Source of the DNA: Cephaloticoccus sp.
Lineage (GTDB): Bacteria; Verrucomicrobiota; Verrucomicrobiia; Opitutales; Opitutaceae
Reading direction: 5' to 3'
Assembly (NCBI GenBank): GCA_030833445.1
Contig: JAURHD010000007.1
Coordinates: 1-64,000 of the forward strand
Length of the DNA stretch: 64,000 bases
The notes below the pieces were generated by a model. It did not search any database, had not been told where the DNA came from, and worked only from the letters and a program-made list of their open reading frames with translations. The translations under genes were made by a program, and so were the position numbers. Of the stretch, positions 20,122 through 29,570 are shown one piece after another. Positions within the stretch are counted from its first letter, which is position 1, and every line of letters begins with the position of its first letter.

Positions 20122-20170
20122 AAAATCAGGTAACGGTTTGAACCCAGAGCCCTCTATCATACCGTGCCTT

Positions 20171-20854
20171 ATGGAAATGGAAATCGTCGTGCCGAACGAA
20201 TTACCAGTAATGACCCTGTCCGGGGTGGCTTTTTTCCCTCAAGCATTGCTCCCATTGCACATTTTCGAGCCACGCTATCGGCAAATGCTAAGTGATGTGC
20301 TCGCCAAGGACCGGTTGATGGCAGTGGTAGGCCTCGACACCAGTAATTCCGCTCAAGAGGCAGCGTTTGAGCCACCCCACCAGGTCGCCACCGTCGGCAT
20401 CATCCGAGCCTGCCAAAAAAGAGAAAATGGCACATCCAATCTGCTATTACAGGGTCTTTGCCGGGCGCGAATCACCTCTATTCTAAGCGAAGATCCTTAT
20501 CGCATAATTTCCATCCAGGCCCTGCAAAGTGAACCCGGTGATGATCCGCAATACCACGAACAATTGCGGCGCGAACTTGCCCAATTACTGAACAAAAAAC
20601 GGCAACTTGGAGCAGAGCTACCCGAGGAGCTGACGGAATTTCTCCATACCGTGAAAGACCCCGACACTTTCGTGGATCTCGCCGCTTTCAGCCTGTGTGA
20701 AAACCAAGCACTCAAACAACAGCTGCTGGAGACGCTTGAAGTGACGACACGATTTGAACTGTTCAACCGGCACCTGCGACAGGAGATATCCGAGATGCAA
20801 TTTCGACGCAAACTGCAAGGTGAACTATCAGACGACCGCATCGCTGAAAACTAA
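20171..20854 (+). CDS. LON substrate-binding-domain protein
   Basis: About 227 residues matching the N-terminal substrate-recognition domain of Lon protease alone (LPVMTLSGVAFFPQALLPLH near 10-30, then FEPRYRQML), without the ATPase or protease parts. Such stand-alone proteins are widespread and their roles are poorly known; a link to protein quality control is inferred from divergence with dnaK. I use the ATG at 20171; a TTG 33 bases upstream is less likely. Confidence 0.82.
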   Translation: MEMEIVVPNELPVMTLSGVAFFPQALLPLHIFEPRYRQMLSDVLAKDRLMAVVGLDTSNSAQEAAFEPPHQVATVGIIRACQKRENGTSNLLLQGLCRARITSILSEDPYRIISIQALQSEPGDDPQYHEQLRRELAQLLNKKRQLGAELPEELTEFLHTVKDPDTFVDLAAFSLCENQALKQQLLETLEVTTRFELFNRHLRQEISEMQFRRKLQGELSDDRIAEN

Positions 20855-20886
20855 CAAACCCCGCCACATAAATGCGACGGGGTTTG
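20855..20886. terminator. Bidirectional hairpin between LON gene and tRNA
   Basis: Perfect nine-base arms CAAACCCCG (20855-20863) and CGGGGTTTG (20878-20886) directly after the LON-domain stop and before the 3-prime end of the convergent tRNA gene. It likely ends transcription from both sides. Confidence 0.75.
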
Positions 20887-20890
20887 AAAG

Positions 20891-20966
20891 TGGAGCCGAG
20901 CATCGGATTCGAACCGACGACCTACTCATTACGAATGAGTCGCTCTACCAACTGAGCTAGCTCGGC
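20891..20966 (-). tRNA. tRNA-Thr (anticodon CGT)
   Basis: A full 76-base cloverleaf on the minus strand: acceptor arms GCCGAGC/GCTCGGC, D-loop AGTTGGTAGA, anticodon stem ACTCA/TGAGT around TTCGTAA giving anticodon CGT for ACG codons, T-loop TTCGAAT, and an encoded CCA end. Confidence 0.96.
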
Positions 20967-21025
20967 GTCACCGAAAGAACGGAACAAACTCGCCGCCATG
21001 GCAAGCGCAAGTCTTGATTTGACCA

Positions 21026-22102
21026 GTGACCTCACTCGCTACCGACCTTTTTGACTATGAACTGCCCGAGAGGCTGATCGCCCAAATCCCGGCGGCCCGA
21101 CGCGATGCTTCCCGCCTGCTGGTGGTGGACCGCGCCAAACGGGAAATCAGTCATCATATATTCACGGATTTGCCACAGTTCTTAAAGTCGGGTGATGCCC
21201 TCTTTCGCAACAATGCCGCCGTGCTCCCGGCGCGGTTGCGGGCAGTCCGGCCCAGTGGCGGTCAAGTCGAGTGCTTCCTGTTGAGACCCGGTGATGGCGA
21301 ATCTGTCTGGCGATGCTTGGTTAAACCCGGCAAGCGACTGCCCGTCGGAGCCACTTTCACCCATGCAAATGGAGAATTCAGAGGAGAAATTCTGGCCAAG
21401 GAACCCGACGGTTCCGCCATGGTCAGACTGACCCCGGCCAACGGCGAATCAATTGTAGAAACAGCCAACCGCCTGGGTTCCATACCCCTCCCACCCTACA
21501 TTCAACGTAAAGACGACGGTCAGCGCGATACAGACAAGAATCGCTACCAGACCGTCTACGCCAATCGGGCCAAACAGGTGGCAGTCGCAGCGCCGACCGC
21601 CGGATTGCATTTTACGCCTGAATTGCTGCAGGAGTTGACCGCGCAAGGTGTGGAGTCGGCCGACATTACCCTGCACGTCGGCTTGGGCACCTTCCGACCG
21701 ATCATGACCGATACAATTGAGGCACACAATATCCATCACGAGCTCTATGAAATGCCCGCAGGGACTCAGACCAAGCTACACGAAACCCGGGGTCGTCGAG
21801 TAGCCGTAGGCACCACGACCGTTCGCACCATCGAACATTTTCTACGCGCCCACTCAACTTCATCGAACGCCGATTATTTCGGCGAAGCAGATATCTATAT
21901 CTATCCCCCGGGCAACTTCCTGGGTGTGGATGCACTCATCACTAATTTTCATCAACCTCGCTCCACCTTGCTCTGTCTGGTCGCGGCTTTTTTAACCCCG
22001 GGTTCAACGAACGGCATTGCGTGGTTGAAGGAAATCTACGCCGAGGCCATCGCCCACGAATACCGTTTCTTCAGTTATGGAGATGCGATGTTGATTTTGT
22101 AG
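21026..22102 (+). CDS. queA: tRNA ribosyltransferase-isomerase QueA
   Basis: 358 residues from a GTG start. It transfers the ribosyl part of SAM to preQ1 in tRNA to make epoxyqueuosine. Typical segments: DFDYELPE-like start (here LFDYELPERLIAQIP), VNRAKQ-type YANRAKQVAVAAPTAGLHF near residues 179-197, and DALITNFHQPRSTLL near 306-320. No other queuosine gene is nearby. The divergent tRNA-Thr is not a substrate of this pathway. Confidence 0.95.
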   Translation: MTSLATDLFDYELPERLIAQIPAARRDASRLLVVDRAKREISHHIFTDLPQFLKSGDALFRNNAAVLPARLRAVRPSGGQVECFLLRPGDGESVWRCLVKPGKRLPVGATFTHANGEFRGEILAKEPDGSAMVRLTPANGESIVETANRLGSIPLPPYIQRKDDGQRDTDKNRYQTVYANRAKQVAVAAPTAGLHFTPELLQELTAQGVESADITLHVGLGTFRPIMTDTIEAHNIHHELYEMPAGTQTKLHETRGRRVAVGTTTVRTIEHFLRAHSTSSNADYFGEADIYIYPPGNFLGVDALITNFHQPRSTLLCLVAAFLTPGSTNGIAWLKEIYAEAIAHEYRFFSYGDAMLIL

Positions 22103-22144
22103 ACGGCGCCTTCCCTTCCCGATGCAACGTGCTACCTTAGCTTT

Positions 22145-22507
22145 GTGACTCCCGACGAACTTCAGACTCTGATTGATGATGCGACCTTCGACTATGCCAT
22201 GGGCGAACCTGACCGTGCCCTGAGCAAACTCAACTGCGCGGCGGAGGCCAATCCAGACTCGTTTGCCGCCTGGCACGCATTGGCAGAAATCTATTTCAGT
22301 CTGCGGTATCTCGATGAAGCACTGCACGCGGCCGAAAAGGCCCACCAGCTCGATGATAGCGATTTGTTCATTAATACCACCCTTTCGCGGATCTGGATGG
22401 AACGAGGCGACAAGGCGATGGCCGAGAAATATGGGGCGCAGGCGAAAATCCTAAGCTGGAAAGACCAATTGAAAAATCCGCAAGGGCAAGCGGATGGCAT
22501 TAACTAA
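22145..22507 (+). CDS. Small TPR protein
   Basis: 120 residues from a GTG, with two to three tetratricopeptide repeats (for example ANPDSFAAWHALAEIYFSLR near 35-54, then YLDEALHAAEKAHQLDDSDL). No signal or membrane segment, so probably a cytoplasmic protein-binding helper. It sits between queA and accA, about 40-50 bases from each. Role unknown. Confidence 0.78.
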   Translation: MTPDELQTLIDDATFDYAMGEPDRALSKLNCAAEANPDSFAAWHALAEIYFSLRYLDEALHAAEKAHQLDDSDLFINTTLSRIWMERGDKAMAEKYGAQAKILSWKDQLKNPQGQADGIN

Positions 22508-22554
22508 AATCCTGCCCGTTGACAGCGCTTATCCAGGCCCGGTAATTTCGATGG

Positions 22555-23532
22555 ATGGACACGCCGACCTATGTGTTGGAATTCGAAAAACCTCTGCGCG
22601 AACTCGCGATGCAACTTGATGCCCTGCGGCAGCAATCGCTGGAGAGTAATCTTGATTTGCAGAAGGAGATTACTGCCATCGAGCAAAAAATTGAGAAGAC
22701 CCGGAGTCAAATCTACACCCATCTGACGCCCTGGCAGCGGGTGCAAATCGCCCGTCACCCGAAGCGGCCCTACGCCCTCGATTATGTAGGGATGCTCTGC
22801 GAAGATTTTATCGAACTCCACGGAGACCGGCAATTTCGAGACGACCGGGCTTTGGTTGGTGGCACCGCATTTTTCAATGGCCAGGCCGTCATGGTCATCG
22901 CCCAGCAAAAAGGGCGCGACACCAAGGAAAAGATCGCCCGCAATTTCGGCATGCCTCAACCGGAAGGTTACCGCAAGGCGCTGCGTCTGATGAAAATGGC
23001 GGAAAAATTCAATCTGCCCGTGCTCTCTTTCATCGATACCCCCGGGGCCTATCCCGGCATCGGTTCAGAAGAACGTCATGTTTCGGAAGCCATTGCGGTC
23101 AATTTGCGTGAAATGGCCATGTTGAAAGTCCCCACCATTGCAGTGGTCGTAGGCGAAGGTGGCTCCGGAGGCGCCCTAGGCATCGGGGTGACCGACCGGG
23201 TCGTAATTTTCGAGAACAGCTATTATTCAGTGATTTCACCCGAAGGCTGCGCCGCCATCTTGTGGAAGGACGGCACTGCCGCACCTCAAGCAGCGGAAGC
23301 ATTGAAGCTAAATGCTTCAACCTTGATTGATCTAGGGGTGGTGGAGGATGTCATCCCGGAACCATTGGGCGGAGCCCACTATGATCCGCAAAAAGCCGGA
23401 CAGGCCTTGGGCCGTTGCCTGCAAAAGCACCTCAAGACCATTAGCAAACTGCCGGTAAAAAAATTGCTTGATGCCCGTTACGCCCGCTATCGCAAGCTCG
23501 GTGTTTTTGAGGAAACCCTCGCAAAGGTCTGA
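22555..23532 (+). CDS. accA: Acetyl-CoA carboxylase carboxyltransferase subunit alpha
   Basis: 325 residues, the usual length. It joins AccD to move carboxyl groups from biotin to acetyl-CoA, the first step of fatty acid synthesis. Landmarks: a helical N-terminus beginning near LEFEKPLREL, RDTKEK near 120, and the glycine-rich GEGGSGGALGIG near 199-210. Convergent with the YmdB-like gene, 12 bases apart. accD is not in the window. Confidence 0.96.
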   Translation: MDTPTYVLEFEKPLRELAMQLDALRQQSLESNLDLQKEITAIEQKIEKTRSQIYTHLTPWQRVQIARHPKRPYALDYVGMLCEDFIELHGDRQFRDDRALVGGTAFFNGQAVMVIAQQKGRDTKEKIARNFGMPQPEGYRKALRLMKMAEKFNLPVLSFIDTPGAYPGIGSEERHVSEAIAVNLREMAMLKVPTIAVVVGEGGSGGALGIGVTDRVVIFENSYYSVISPEGCAAILWKDGTAAPQAAEALKLNASTLIDLGVVEDVIPEPLGGAHYDPQKAGQALGRCLQKHLKTISKLPVKKLLDARYARYRKLGVFEETLAKV

Positions 23533-23544
23533 AGGCGCAGAGCG

Positions 23545-24327
23545 TTATCTTCGCACCGTCAGGAGTTCAATTTTTTCCGCACGGGCCATGCCGGGACTGA
23601 TTTCGATCAGGGCCCCCGACATGCGCACATCATCCGTCGCCACGGAAAACCGCCGAGGCATACCATCCATAAAACGTCCGATGACCGGTTCGATTTCGCG
23701 ACCGAGGACGGAATGATAAGGTCCGGTCATGCCAACGTCGCAGATGAAGGCCGTGCCCTTGGGGAGAACCCGTGCGTCGGCCGTCGGCACATGCGTATGA
23801 GTGCCGAGGACCGCCGTAACCCGACCATCCAAATGCCAGCCCAGCGCCTGTTTTTCCGAAGTCGCCTCGGCATGCACCTCCACCACGATGGCATCGGTTT
23901 GGGATCGCAATTGTTCAATCATTCGGTCCGCGCAGAGAAACGGGCATTCCGATTTCAGATTAAGATATTGCCGGCCCAACACCGTGAACACCCCTACCCT
24001 AAAGCCCCGTGATTCGATGATCAGATGGTCCCAACCCGGGCAGGATTTGGGTAGATTTGCCGGACGACAGACATGATCCATCTGCGCAATGTCCACGACC
24101 CAGTCACGCTGATCCCAGACATGATCCCCCAGGGTGATCGCGTCCACACCGGCGCTCAACAAGGACTGCGCAATGGCGGCAGTGATGCCCGAGCCGGCGG
24201 CGGAGTTTTCCCCGTTGGCGATAACAAAGTCCAAAGCATGCTCTCGGCGGACGGCAGCCAAGCGTTCATTCACCACATCCCGGCCGGGCCGGCCGACAAT
24301 ATCCCCGATGAACAAAAGTTTGAGCAT
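23545..24327 (-). CDS. YmdB-family metallophosphoesterase
   Basis: 260 residues from the ATG giving [12 protein letters not shown]. The family metal motifs are FIGDIVG with the following [10 protein letters not shown] near 38-45, GDHVWD near 67-72 and GTHTHVPT near 174-181. YmdB of Bacillus subtilis hydrolyses cyclic nucleotides and affects motility and biofilm genes. A seven-base-arm hairpin (24329-24345) lies directly before the start on the minus strand and could affect translation. Divergent from ilvB. Confidence 0.88.
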   Translation of the reverse strand: MLKLLFIGDIVGRPGRDVVNERLAAVRREHALDFVIANGENSAAGSGITAAIAQSLLSAGVDAITLGDHVWDQRDWVVDIAQMDHVCRPANLPKSCPGWDHLIIESRGFRVGVFTVLGRQYLNLKSECPFLCADRMIEQLRSQTDAIVVEVHAEATSEKQALGWHLDGRVTAVLGTHTHVPTADARVLPKGTAFICDVGMTGPYHSVLGREIEPVIGRFMDGMPRRFSVATDDVRMSGALIEISPGMARAEKIELLTVRR

Positions 24328-24449
24328 ACGGCCCAAAGTGGGCCGCATTTGGGGCCCCGCCAACCGAAAACAGTATGACAATCTCGCCTTTACGGAGGCT
24401 TGCCCCTCACAGGTGAAATCTCTTTGCTGGGCACCCTTTTGTCCTGCCT

Positions 24450-26225
24450 ATGAAATCCACGACCTCTCCCACTACATTCCCCAAAGCCGAAATCGGCCGA
24501 GAAATGAAGGGTGCCGACGCCGTCGTCGAGTGCCTGATCCGTGAAGGCGTGGAGGTCATTTTTGCCTATCCGGGTGGTGCCTCGCAGGAATTGCATCAAT
24601 CCCTCGCCCGCACCGACAAAATCCGCACGATCCTGCCCCGTCACGAACAGGGCGGCTCATTCGCTGCCGAGGGATATGCCCGTGCCACGGGCAAGGTAGG
24701 CGTTTGTATGGCCACCAGCGGTCCCGGAGCCACCAACCTCGTATCGGCGATTGCCGACGCCTTCATGGATTCGATTCCTTTGATCGCGATCACGGGACAG
24801 GTTTACTCCAAGTATATCGGCAAGATGGCATTTCAGGAGACCGACTTCTACGGCATGACCCTGCCGATCGTGAAGCACTCCTATCTCATCACGGATGTGC
24901 ATGAGCTCCCGATGATATTCAAAGAGGCTTTCCACATCGCCAGCACGGGCCGTCCGGGACCGGTGATCATTGATATCCCGAAGGACGTGCAACAGGCGCT
25001 CTTCCGCCCGGTTTATCCTGCGACGGTAGAATTCAGCAACCCCTATGTGGGTTGCGCCCACGAAGCGACCGACGATCAGCTGAAGCAAATTCTGGCCCTC
25101 ATATCGGAAGCCAAGAAGCCCATGCTTTATGTCGGTGGGGGCATCATTTCCGCCCATGCCGCGGCAGAGTTAAAAACCTTTGCCGAAACCACCAACATTC
25201 AGGTGGCAACCACATTGATGGGTCTGGGTGCATTCCCCGAATCCCACCCGCTTTCCATGCACTGGTTCGGCATGCACGGGGCGGCCTATGGCAATTGGGC
25301 CGTGGATCAATGCGATCTGTTGCTTTGTTTAGGCGCGCGGTTCGACGATCGCATCACTGGCGATACGAACAAATTCGCCACCAAGGCAAAGATCGTGCAC
25401 GTCGATATCGATGCCTCCGAGCACAACAAGAACAAGGCCGTGCAATTGGCGGTGGTCAGTGACATCAAATACGCCCTGCGTCGATTGAATGAACTCGCAG
25501 AAGTGGCCAAATTTACGCCACCGGAAACCAAGGCCTGGCACAGTGAGGTATCCAAATGGAAAAAGGACCATCCCTTCTCCTATGAGCCCAGCAAGCACAT
25601 CCAACCCCAGGAGGCGATTGCCACGCTTTATGAGCTGACCAAAGGGGAAGCGATCATCACTACGGGGGTCGGCCAGCATCAAATGTGGGCGGCTCAATTT
25701 TATCGCTTCAATGAGCCCCGCCACTACATCAGTTCGCTCGGTTTAGGCGCCATGGGTTTCGGCTATCCAGCCGCTCTGGGCGCTAAAGTCGCCTGTCCTG
25801 ACAAAGAGGTGATCGATATCGATGGTGACGGTTCGTTCGCGATGAACATCCAGGAACTGGCCACCGCGAAGATCGAAAAGATCAACGCCAAGGCGATGAT
25901 CCTGAATAACCAACATCTCGGGATGGTCGTGCAATGGGAAGATCGTTTCTATGGCAGCATCCGTGGGAACACCATCCTCGGTGACGAGAGCAACATCGGC
26001 AGTCCGGAAAATCCCGATGCGCTTTACCCTGACTTTGTAAAGATCGCGGACGGCTATGGCGTGAAGGGCCGCCGGGTGATCAAAAAGAGCGAGTTAAAAG
26101 AAGCGATTCAGGAAATGTTGGATCACGACGGTCCTTACCTGCTGGATGTAATCGTGCCCTATACCGAGCATGTGCTGCCGATGATTCCGGCCGGGAAATC
26201 GGTGAAGGAAATGTTACTCAAGTAA
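24450..26225 (+). CDS. ilvB: Acetolactate synthase large subunit
   Basis: 591 residues. It condenses pyruvate, or pyruvate with 2-oxobutyrate, using TPP in the branched-chain amino acid pathway. The catalytic Glu lies in [18 protein letters not shown] near residue 65. The TPP motif opens with [15 protein letters not shown] near 455 and closes with LNNQ. FAD and Mg regions look intact. The usual small regulatory subunit gene ilvN does not follow; a terminator does. Other TPP enzymes of the family are possible but less likely. Confidence 0.92.
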   Translation: MKSTTSPTTFPKAEIGREMKGADAVVECLIREGVEVIFAYPGGASQELHQSLARTDKIRTILPRHEQGGSFAAEGYARATGKVGVCMATSGPGATNLVSAIADAFMDSIPLIAITGQVYSKYIGKMAFQETDFYGMTLPIVKHSYLITDVHELPMIFKEAFHIASTGRPGPVIIDIPKDVQQALFRPVYPATVEFSNPYVGCAHEATDDQLKQILALISEAKKPMLYVGGGIISAHAAAELKTFAETTNIQVATTLMGLGAFPESHPLSMHWFGMHGAAYGNWAVDQCDLLLCLGARFDDRITGDTNKFATKAKIVHVDIDASEHNKNKAVQLAVVSDIKYALRRLNELAEVAKFTPPETKAWHSEVSKWKKDHPFSYEPSKHIQPQEAIATLYELTKGEAIITTGVGQHQMWAAQFYRFNEPRHYISSLGLGAMGFGYPAALGAKVACPDKEVIDIDGDGSFAMNIQELATAKIEKINAKAMILNNQHLGMVVQWEDRFYGSIRGNTILGDESNIGSPENPDALYPDFVKIADGYGVKGRRVIKKSELKEAIQEMLDHDGPYLLDVIVPYTEHVLPMIPAGKSVKEMLLK

Positions 26226-26248
26226 CCGTCCCTACCCTAGAGAATTTC

Positions 26249-26277
26249 AACCCGCTCCAAATTGGAGCGGGTTTTTT
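26249..26277. terminator. Terminator between ilvB and the cyclase gene
   Basis: Perfect ten-base arms AACCCGCTCC (26249-26258) and GGAGCGGGTT (26264-26273) with TTTTTT following on the plus strand. It ends ilvB; the convergent cyclase stop lies at its edge. Confidence 0.9.
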
Positions 26278-28540
26278 ATTTCTCTGTCATGACGTAAACC
26301 CCGTCCCAGTCTTTCGCTGGGGGCTCGATCTGATATTGCTTAACAATTTTCAGGTAAACCAAGGAGGGGTTGGTCATCACACCCGGAGTTTTGCCGGGGA
26401 CATTGAATTCCAATTCACGACTTTGCGCGAACAGGGCCAGTGCACCTTCCCAATCTTGGGCATAATATTTAGCCAGGCCTGACTCGAACAATGTGATGCA
26501 TTCGCGCGTTTGCGCGGTAACTGTTTCCTTCAATCCCACAATTTCAAAGATTGGCACTGCCCGGGTGCGGCCTTTCACCACGATCCGTCCCAAGGCTCGG
26601 AAAACAACATGGTCGCCGCCAAATTTTTCACAGGCCTGCTTGGTGGCTTCGGCGCACATCGTGTAAGCTCCCCAACTTTTGGCGCCGGATTCCATCCGTG
26701 CGGCCAAATTCACATTATCCCCCATCATGGTGTAGTTGAAGCGAGTGCGGCTACCCATATTGCCGATCATGCTGACCCCCGTGTTCAAGCCGATCCGCGA
26801 CTGCATCTGCCAGACAATCTCGGGCCATTTCTCGCCTTCCGATTTCCACTTGTCCCGCAGCTCCGCCAATTTGATGTGCACTCGTTGGGTAGCCACGCAG
26901 GCCCGATAGGCATGATCCTCCATCTTAATGGGCGCGCCAAACATCGCCACCACCGCGTCACCAATATATTTGTCCAACGTGCCCCCTTCCGACTGCACGA
27001 TGTCGGTGCACGCAGTGAGATACTCGTTCATCAATTCAACCAAGGGACCTGAACCCAATTTTTCTGAAAACGTGGAAAAGCCCTGAATGTCGGAAAAATA
27101 GGCAGTGATCTCGGAGTCATGTCCGCCCAGTTGCGGGTCATTGCCGGAATCGATCATATTGTCCACCAGTTCCGGCGAGACATAGGTGCCGAACATACCC
27201 TTGATCCGGCCTTTCTGTTTCTGCTCCTCAAGCACCTGCCAGATCAAAGCGGCAAAACTGGTCGATAACGCCGCGCCAAGAGGAGCGGTTATCGGCAGAA
27301 GCCATTGGGTTTCCCTAAAAAAATGAAACGCCAAGGCGACGTAGGTCACCGACATCAGGACCGCCATGATCTTGGTGAAGACTCCTCGACCGCCACCGAC
27401 GATCGTAAAACCTGAGACCAACAAGGTCAGCCCAAAAACCAGACCATAGACCATCCACGGCTCCGGATATTTCAGAAATTTTCCAGAGATGATGGTCTTT
27501 AGTAGATTGCCATGCACCCCCACCTTGGGCACCGGCACTTCATCAAAAGGAGTGGTTCCCATGTCCTGCATCAGCGGATCGGTCGGTCCAACCAGAACAA
27601 TTGAATCCTTCCAAAAGCTCTGGGCAAAAAATTTCACGCCTGTTTCATGCTCCTCCGGCACCTCGGATTTCAGCAACTCGGCATAATTATAAACGGTGGA
27701 AAACCCAAGGCGGGGATTGTTATCAGGGGCAACCCATGGCGAGAACCAGTTAACTTCCAATAATTGTTTTTCCCGCAACGGCACCTTGATTTGCACCGCG
27801 CCATCAGGCCGAACCAATTCCAAGTAATCGTCGGTTACGTTGATACTTTCGGGCCCAAGTCCGTAATATAGTCGGGCCAGCTCGACACTCAAATGGTAAT
27901 AGGTGCGCACATTGCTCGGCGCAAATAGTGGCACCCAGCGCGTTCCCCCGTCCAAGGTGTCGATCAAACCGATATTCGGTGGGTTAAACGGCACCTTGCT
28001 GCCTACATTGAATACGGGTCTTTCTGGAGGCTCGAGCGATTCAATCGGCCCCATAGGCTCTGAAAGCAAAGGCAAATTCCGGGTCTCCTTCTTGCCGTTG
28101 ATGTCACGGAAAAAACCGGCCGAATAGGAGGCAGCCAACACCACGGGTGGACCCTTCCAGAGGTAACGCGCGAATTCTCGATTTCCCGTCACGAGTTTGG
28201 CCCGATCAACCGCTTCCGGAATGCCAATCTCTGAAAGCACGAAGTCAAAACCCACCGCTTTCACGCCGGCTTGCTGGATCAACGTCTGCGATACCCGGGC
28301 GAAAAATGACCGGCTCCAGGGAAAGTTACCAATCTCATCAAAAGATTGGGAATCCACGTCGATATAGATGATCGGCAGTGGTGACGGCAATTCGCCCCGA
28401 AACTGAAAACGCCAGTCGGTAAATTTGTTTTCTACAAAATCCAACCACCCCTTGCTACTGAGTCCGCACCACAGCAGCGGTATAGGGAGCAGGAGCAGCC
28501 AGCGCAGAGAAAACAATTTCTTCGCAGTGGGTAGGGCCAT
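26276..28540 (-). CDS. CHASE2-domain adenylate/guanylate cyclase
   Basis: 754 residues. An N-terminal membrane segment, a periplasmic CHASE2 sensor (about 35-355), three membrane helices at about 365-440, and a class III cyclase domain (about 465-665) followed by a helical TPR-like tail. Catalytic features look intact: metal Asp in YFSDIQGFS near 478, YIGDAVVAMFGAP, and the NLAARMES asparagine/arginine motif. So it probably makes cAMP or cGMP in response to an envelope signal. It is the third gene after an O-antigen-ligase-like protein and a FecR protein on the same strand. Substrate choice cannot be settled by eye. Confidence 0.92.
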   Translation of the reverse strand: MALPTAKKLFSLRWLLLLPIPLLWCGLSSKGWLDFVENKFTDWRFQFRGELPSPLPIIYIDVDSQSFDEIGNFPWSRSFFARVSQTLIQQAGVKAVGFDFVLSEIGIPEAVDRAKLVTGNREFARYLWKGPPVVLAASYSAGFFRDINGKKETRNLPLLSEPMGPIESLEPPERPVFNVGSKVPFNPPNIGLIDTLDGGTRWVPLFAPSNVRTYYHLSVELARLYYGLGPESINVTDDYLELVRPDGAVQIKVPLREKQLLEVNWFSPWVAPDNNPRLGFSTVYNYAELLKSEVPEEHETGVKFFAQSFWKDSIVLVGPTDPLMQDMGTTPFDEVPVPKVGVHGNLLKTIISGKFLKYPEPWMVYGLVFGLTLLVSGFTIVGGGRGVFTKIMAVLMSVTYVALAFHFFRETQWLLPITAPLGAALSTSFAALIWQVLEEQKQKGRIKGMFGTYVSPELVDNMIDSGNDPQLGGHDSEITAYFSDIQGFSTFSEKLGSGPLVELMNEYLTACTDIVQSEGGTLDKYIGDAVVAMFGAPIKMEDHAYRACVATQRVHIKLAELRDKWKSEGEKWPEIVWQMQSRIGLNTGVSMIGNMGSRTRFNYTMMGDNVNLAARMESGAKSWGAYTMCAEATKQACEKFGGDHVVFRALGRIVVKGRTRAVPIFEIVGLKETVTAQTRECITLFESGLAKYYAQDWEGALALFAQSRELEFNVPGKTPGVMTNPSLVYLKIVKQYQIEPPAKDWDGVYVMTEK

Positions 28541-28645
28541 CGCTGGGGACGCTATTCACCTCGCAACCAAACGGAAGCAGAATTCCACCTGTCCGCCAGA
28601 GGGATATTCAGTGCGGCTGCGCTGATACGCAGTCCACCCCTGGAA

Positions 28646-29551
28646 TTATTTACCGTCGCCCGATGTGGTGCGCGGAGTTGTCTGGGTAGCCGGAGGACTC
28701 TGTGTCGTCTTTTCCTCCGTCTTGGTCGTATTCGTTGTCGTGGTAGTCGTGGTGGTAGTGGTCGGCGGCGGCGTGGTAAACACGACCGTGGCAACCGCCT
28801 GAACAACCTGCTGCACCGTGGCAGCCACGGCCGCCTGAGTTGCGGGAGGCGTATCGATCACGATAACCGGTGTAGATGGACCCGACGTCACGGTAATCAC
28901 GCCGGCATCGTCGACTTCCACATCAATGACGATTTCAACTTCCTTGTCCTGTCCCACGGCCGTTTCATTGGGCATGTTGACGGTGCCAGCTGCCAGCACG
29001 ACATTGCCCTCAACCGTGGTCAGGGAGAAAAATGCCCGACCAGTGCCGTCAGGACGGAAAATAATCCGGAAAGTTGTGCCGCGAATACCAGCAGCGCCCA
29101 CCGGGGTTTGCACCGTGAAGGATGACCCGGCATCAGCATTCAACTTCTTCACATTGCCGACCAGCTCACCGCGACTGAGGTGCAGTTTGGTGGTCGATAC
29201 GGATGGTTCAGCCGTCATGCTTGCCACGGAAACTTCATCCGCAAACGGGTCTTGGAGAAACTCATCGATGGCGAGGGATGAATCCTCGGCCAGATTGATC
29301 GTGGCGCCATTGGAAAATACCAACACAACACTGGACTCCGCCGCGGTGTTGACCACATACCCTTGGGAGATTTCTGTGCCTACCGAAAGTTTGAGGGTAT
29401 TCCCATCCTTGGTGGCGGTGACTTCTCCGGTTACCTTGGCGATTTTAATCACACCCTCAGGGCGACCTGCGTCATTCTGCCCCAGAGCGTTATAAGAAAC
29501 AAATCCGGTAAAAATTAAGATCCAAAACCAAGAGATAAGCTTTTTATACAT
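28646..29551 (-). CDS. FecR-domain exported protein with Thr/Pro-rich tail
   Basis: 301 residues from the ATG before a signal peptide (MYKKLISWFWILIFTGF). A FecR-type beta domain spans about 30-200, with the family phrase TPVGAAGIRGTTFRI near 142-156. The tail from about 225 is rich in Thr, Pro, Ala and Val, including an uninterrupted run of ten threonines written with mixed codons. It starts 20 bases after the O-antigen-ligase-like gene and precedes the CHASE2 cyclase by about 105 bases. FecR-like and CHASE2-cyclase genes are often neighbours, so it may be the periplasmic partner of the cyclase. Not a classic ferric citrate regulator: there is no sigma factor or TonB receptor here. Confidence 0.85.
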   Translation of the reverse strand: MYKKLISWFWILIFTGFVSYNALGQNDAGRPEGVIKIAKVTGEVTATKDGNTLKLSVGTEISQGYVVNTAAESSVVLVFSNGATINLAEDSSLAIDEFLQDPFADEVSVASMTAEPSVSTTKLHLSRGELVGNVKKLNADAGSSFTVQTPVGAAGIRGTTFRIIFRPDGTGRAFFSLTTVEGNVVLAAGTVNMPNETAVGQDKEVEIVIDVEVDDAGVITVTSGPSTPVIVIDTPPATQAAVAATVQQVVQAVATVVFTTPPPTTTTTTTTTTNTTKTEEKTTQSPPATQTTPRTTSGDGK

Positions 29552-29570
29552 CGTAGGGTGGGATTGATGG

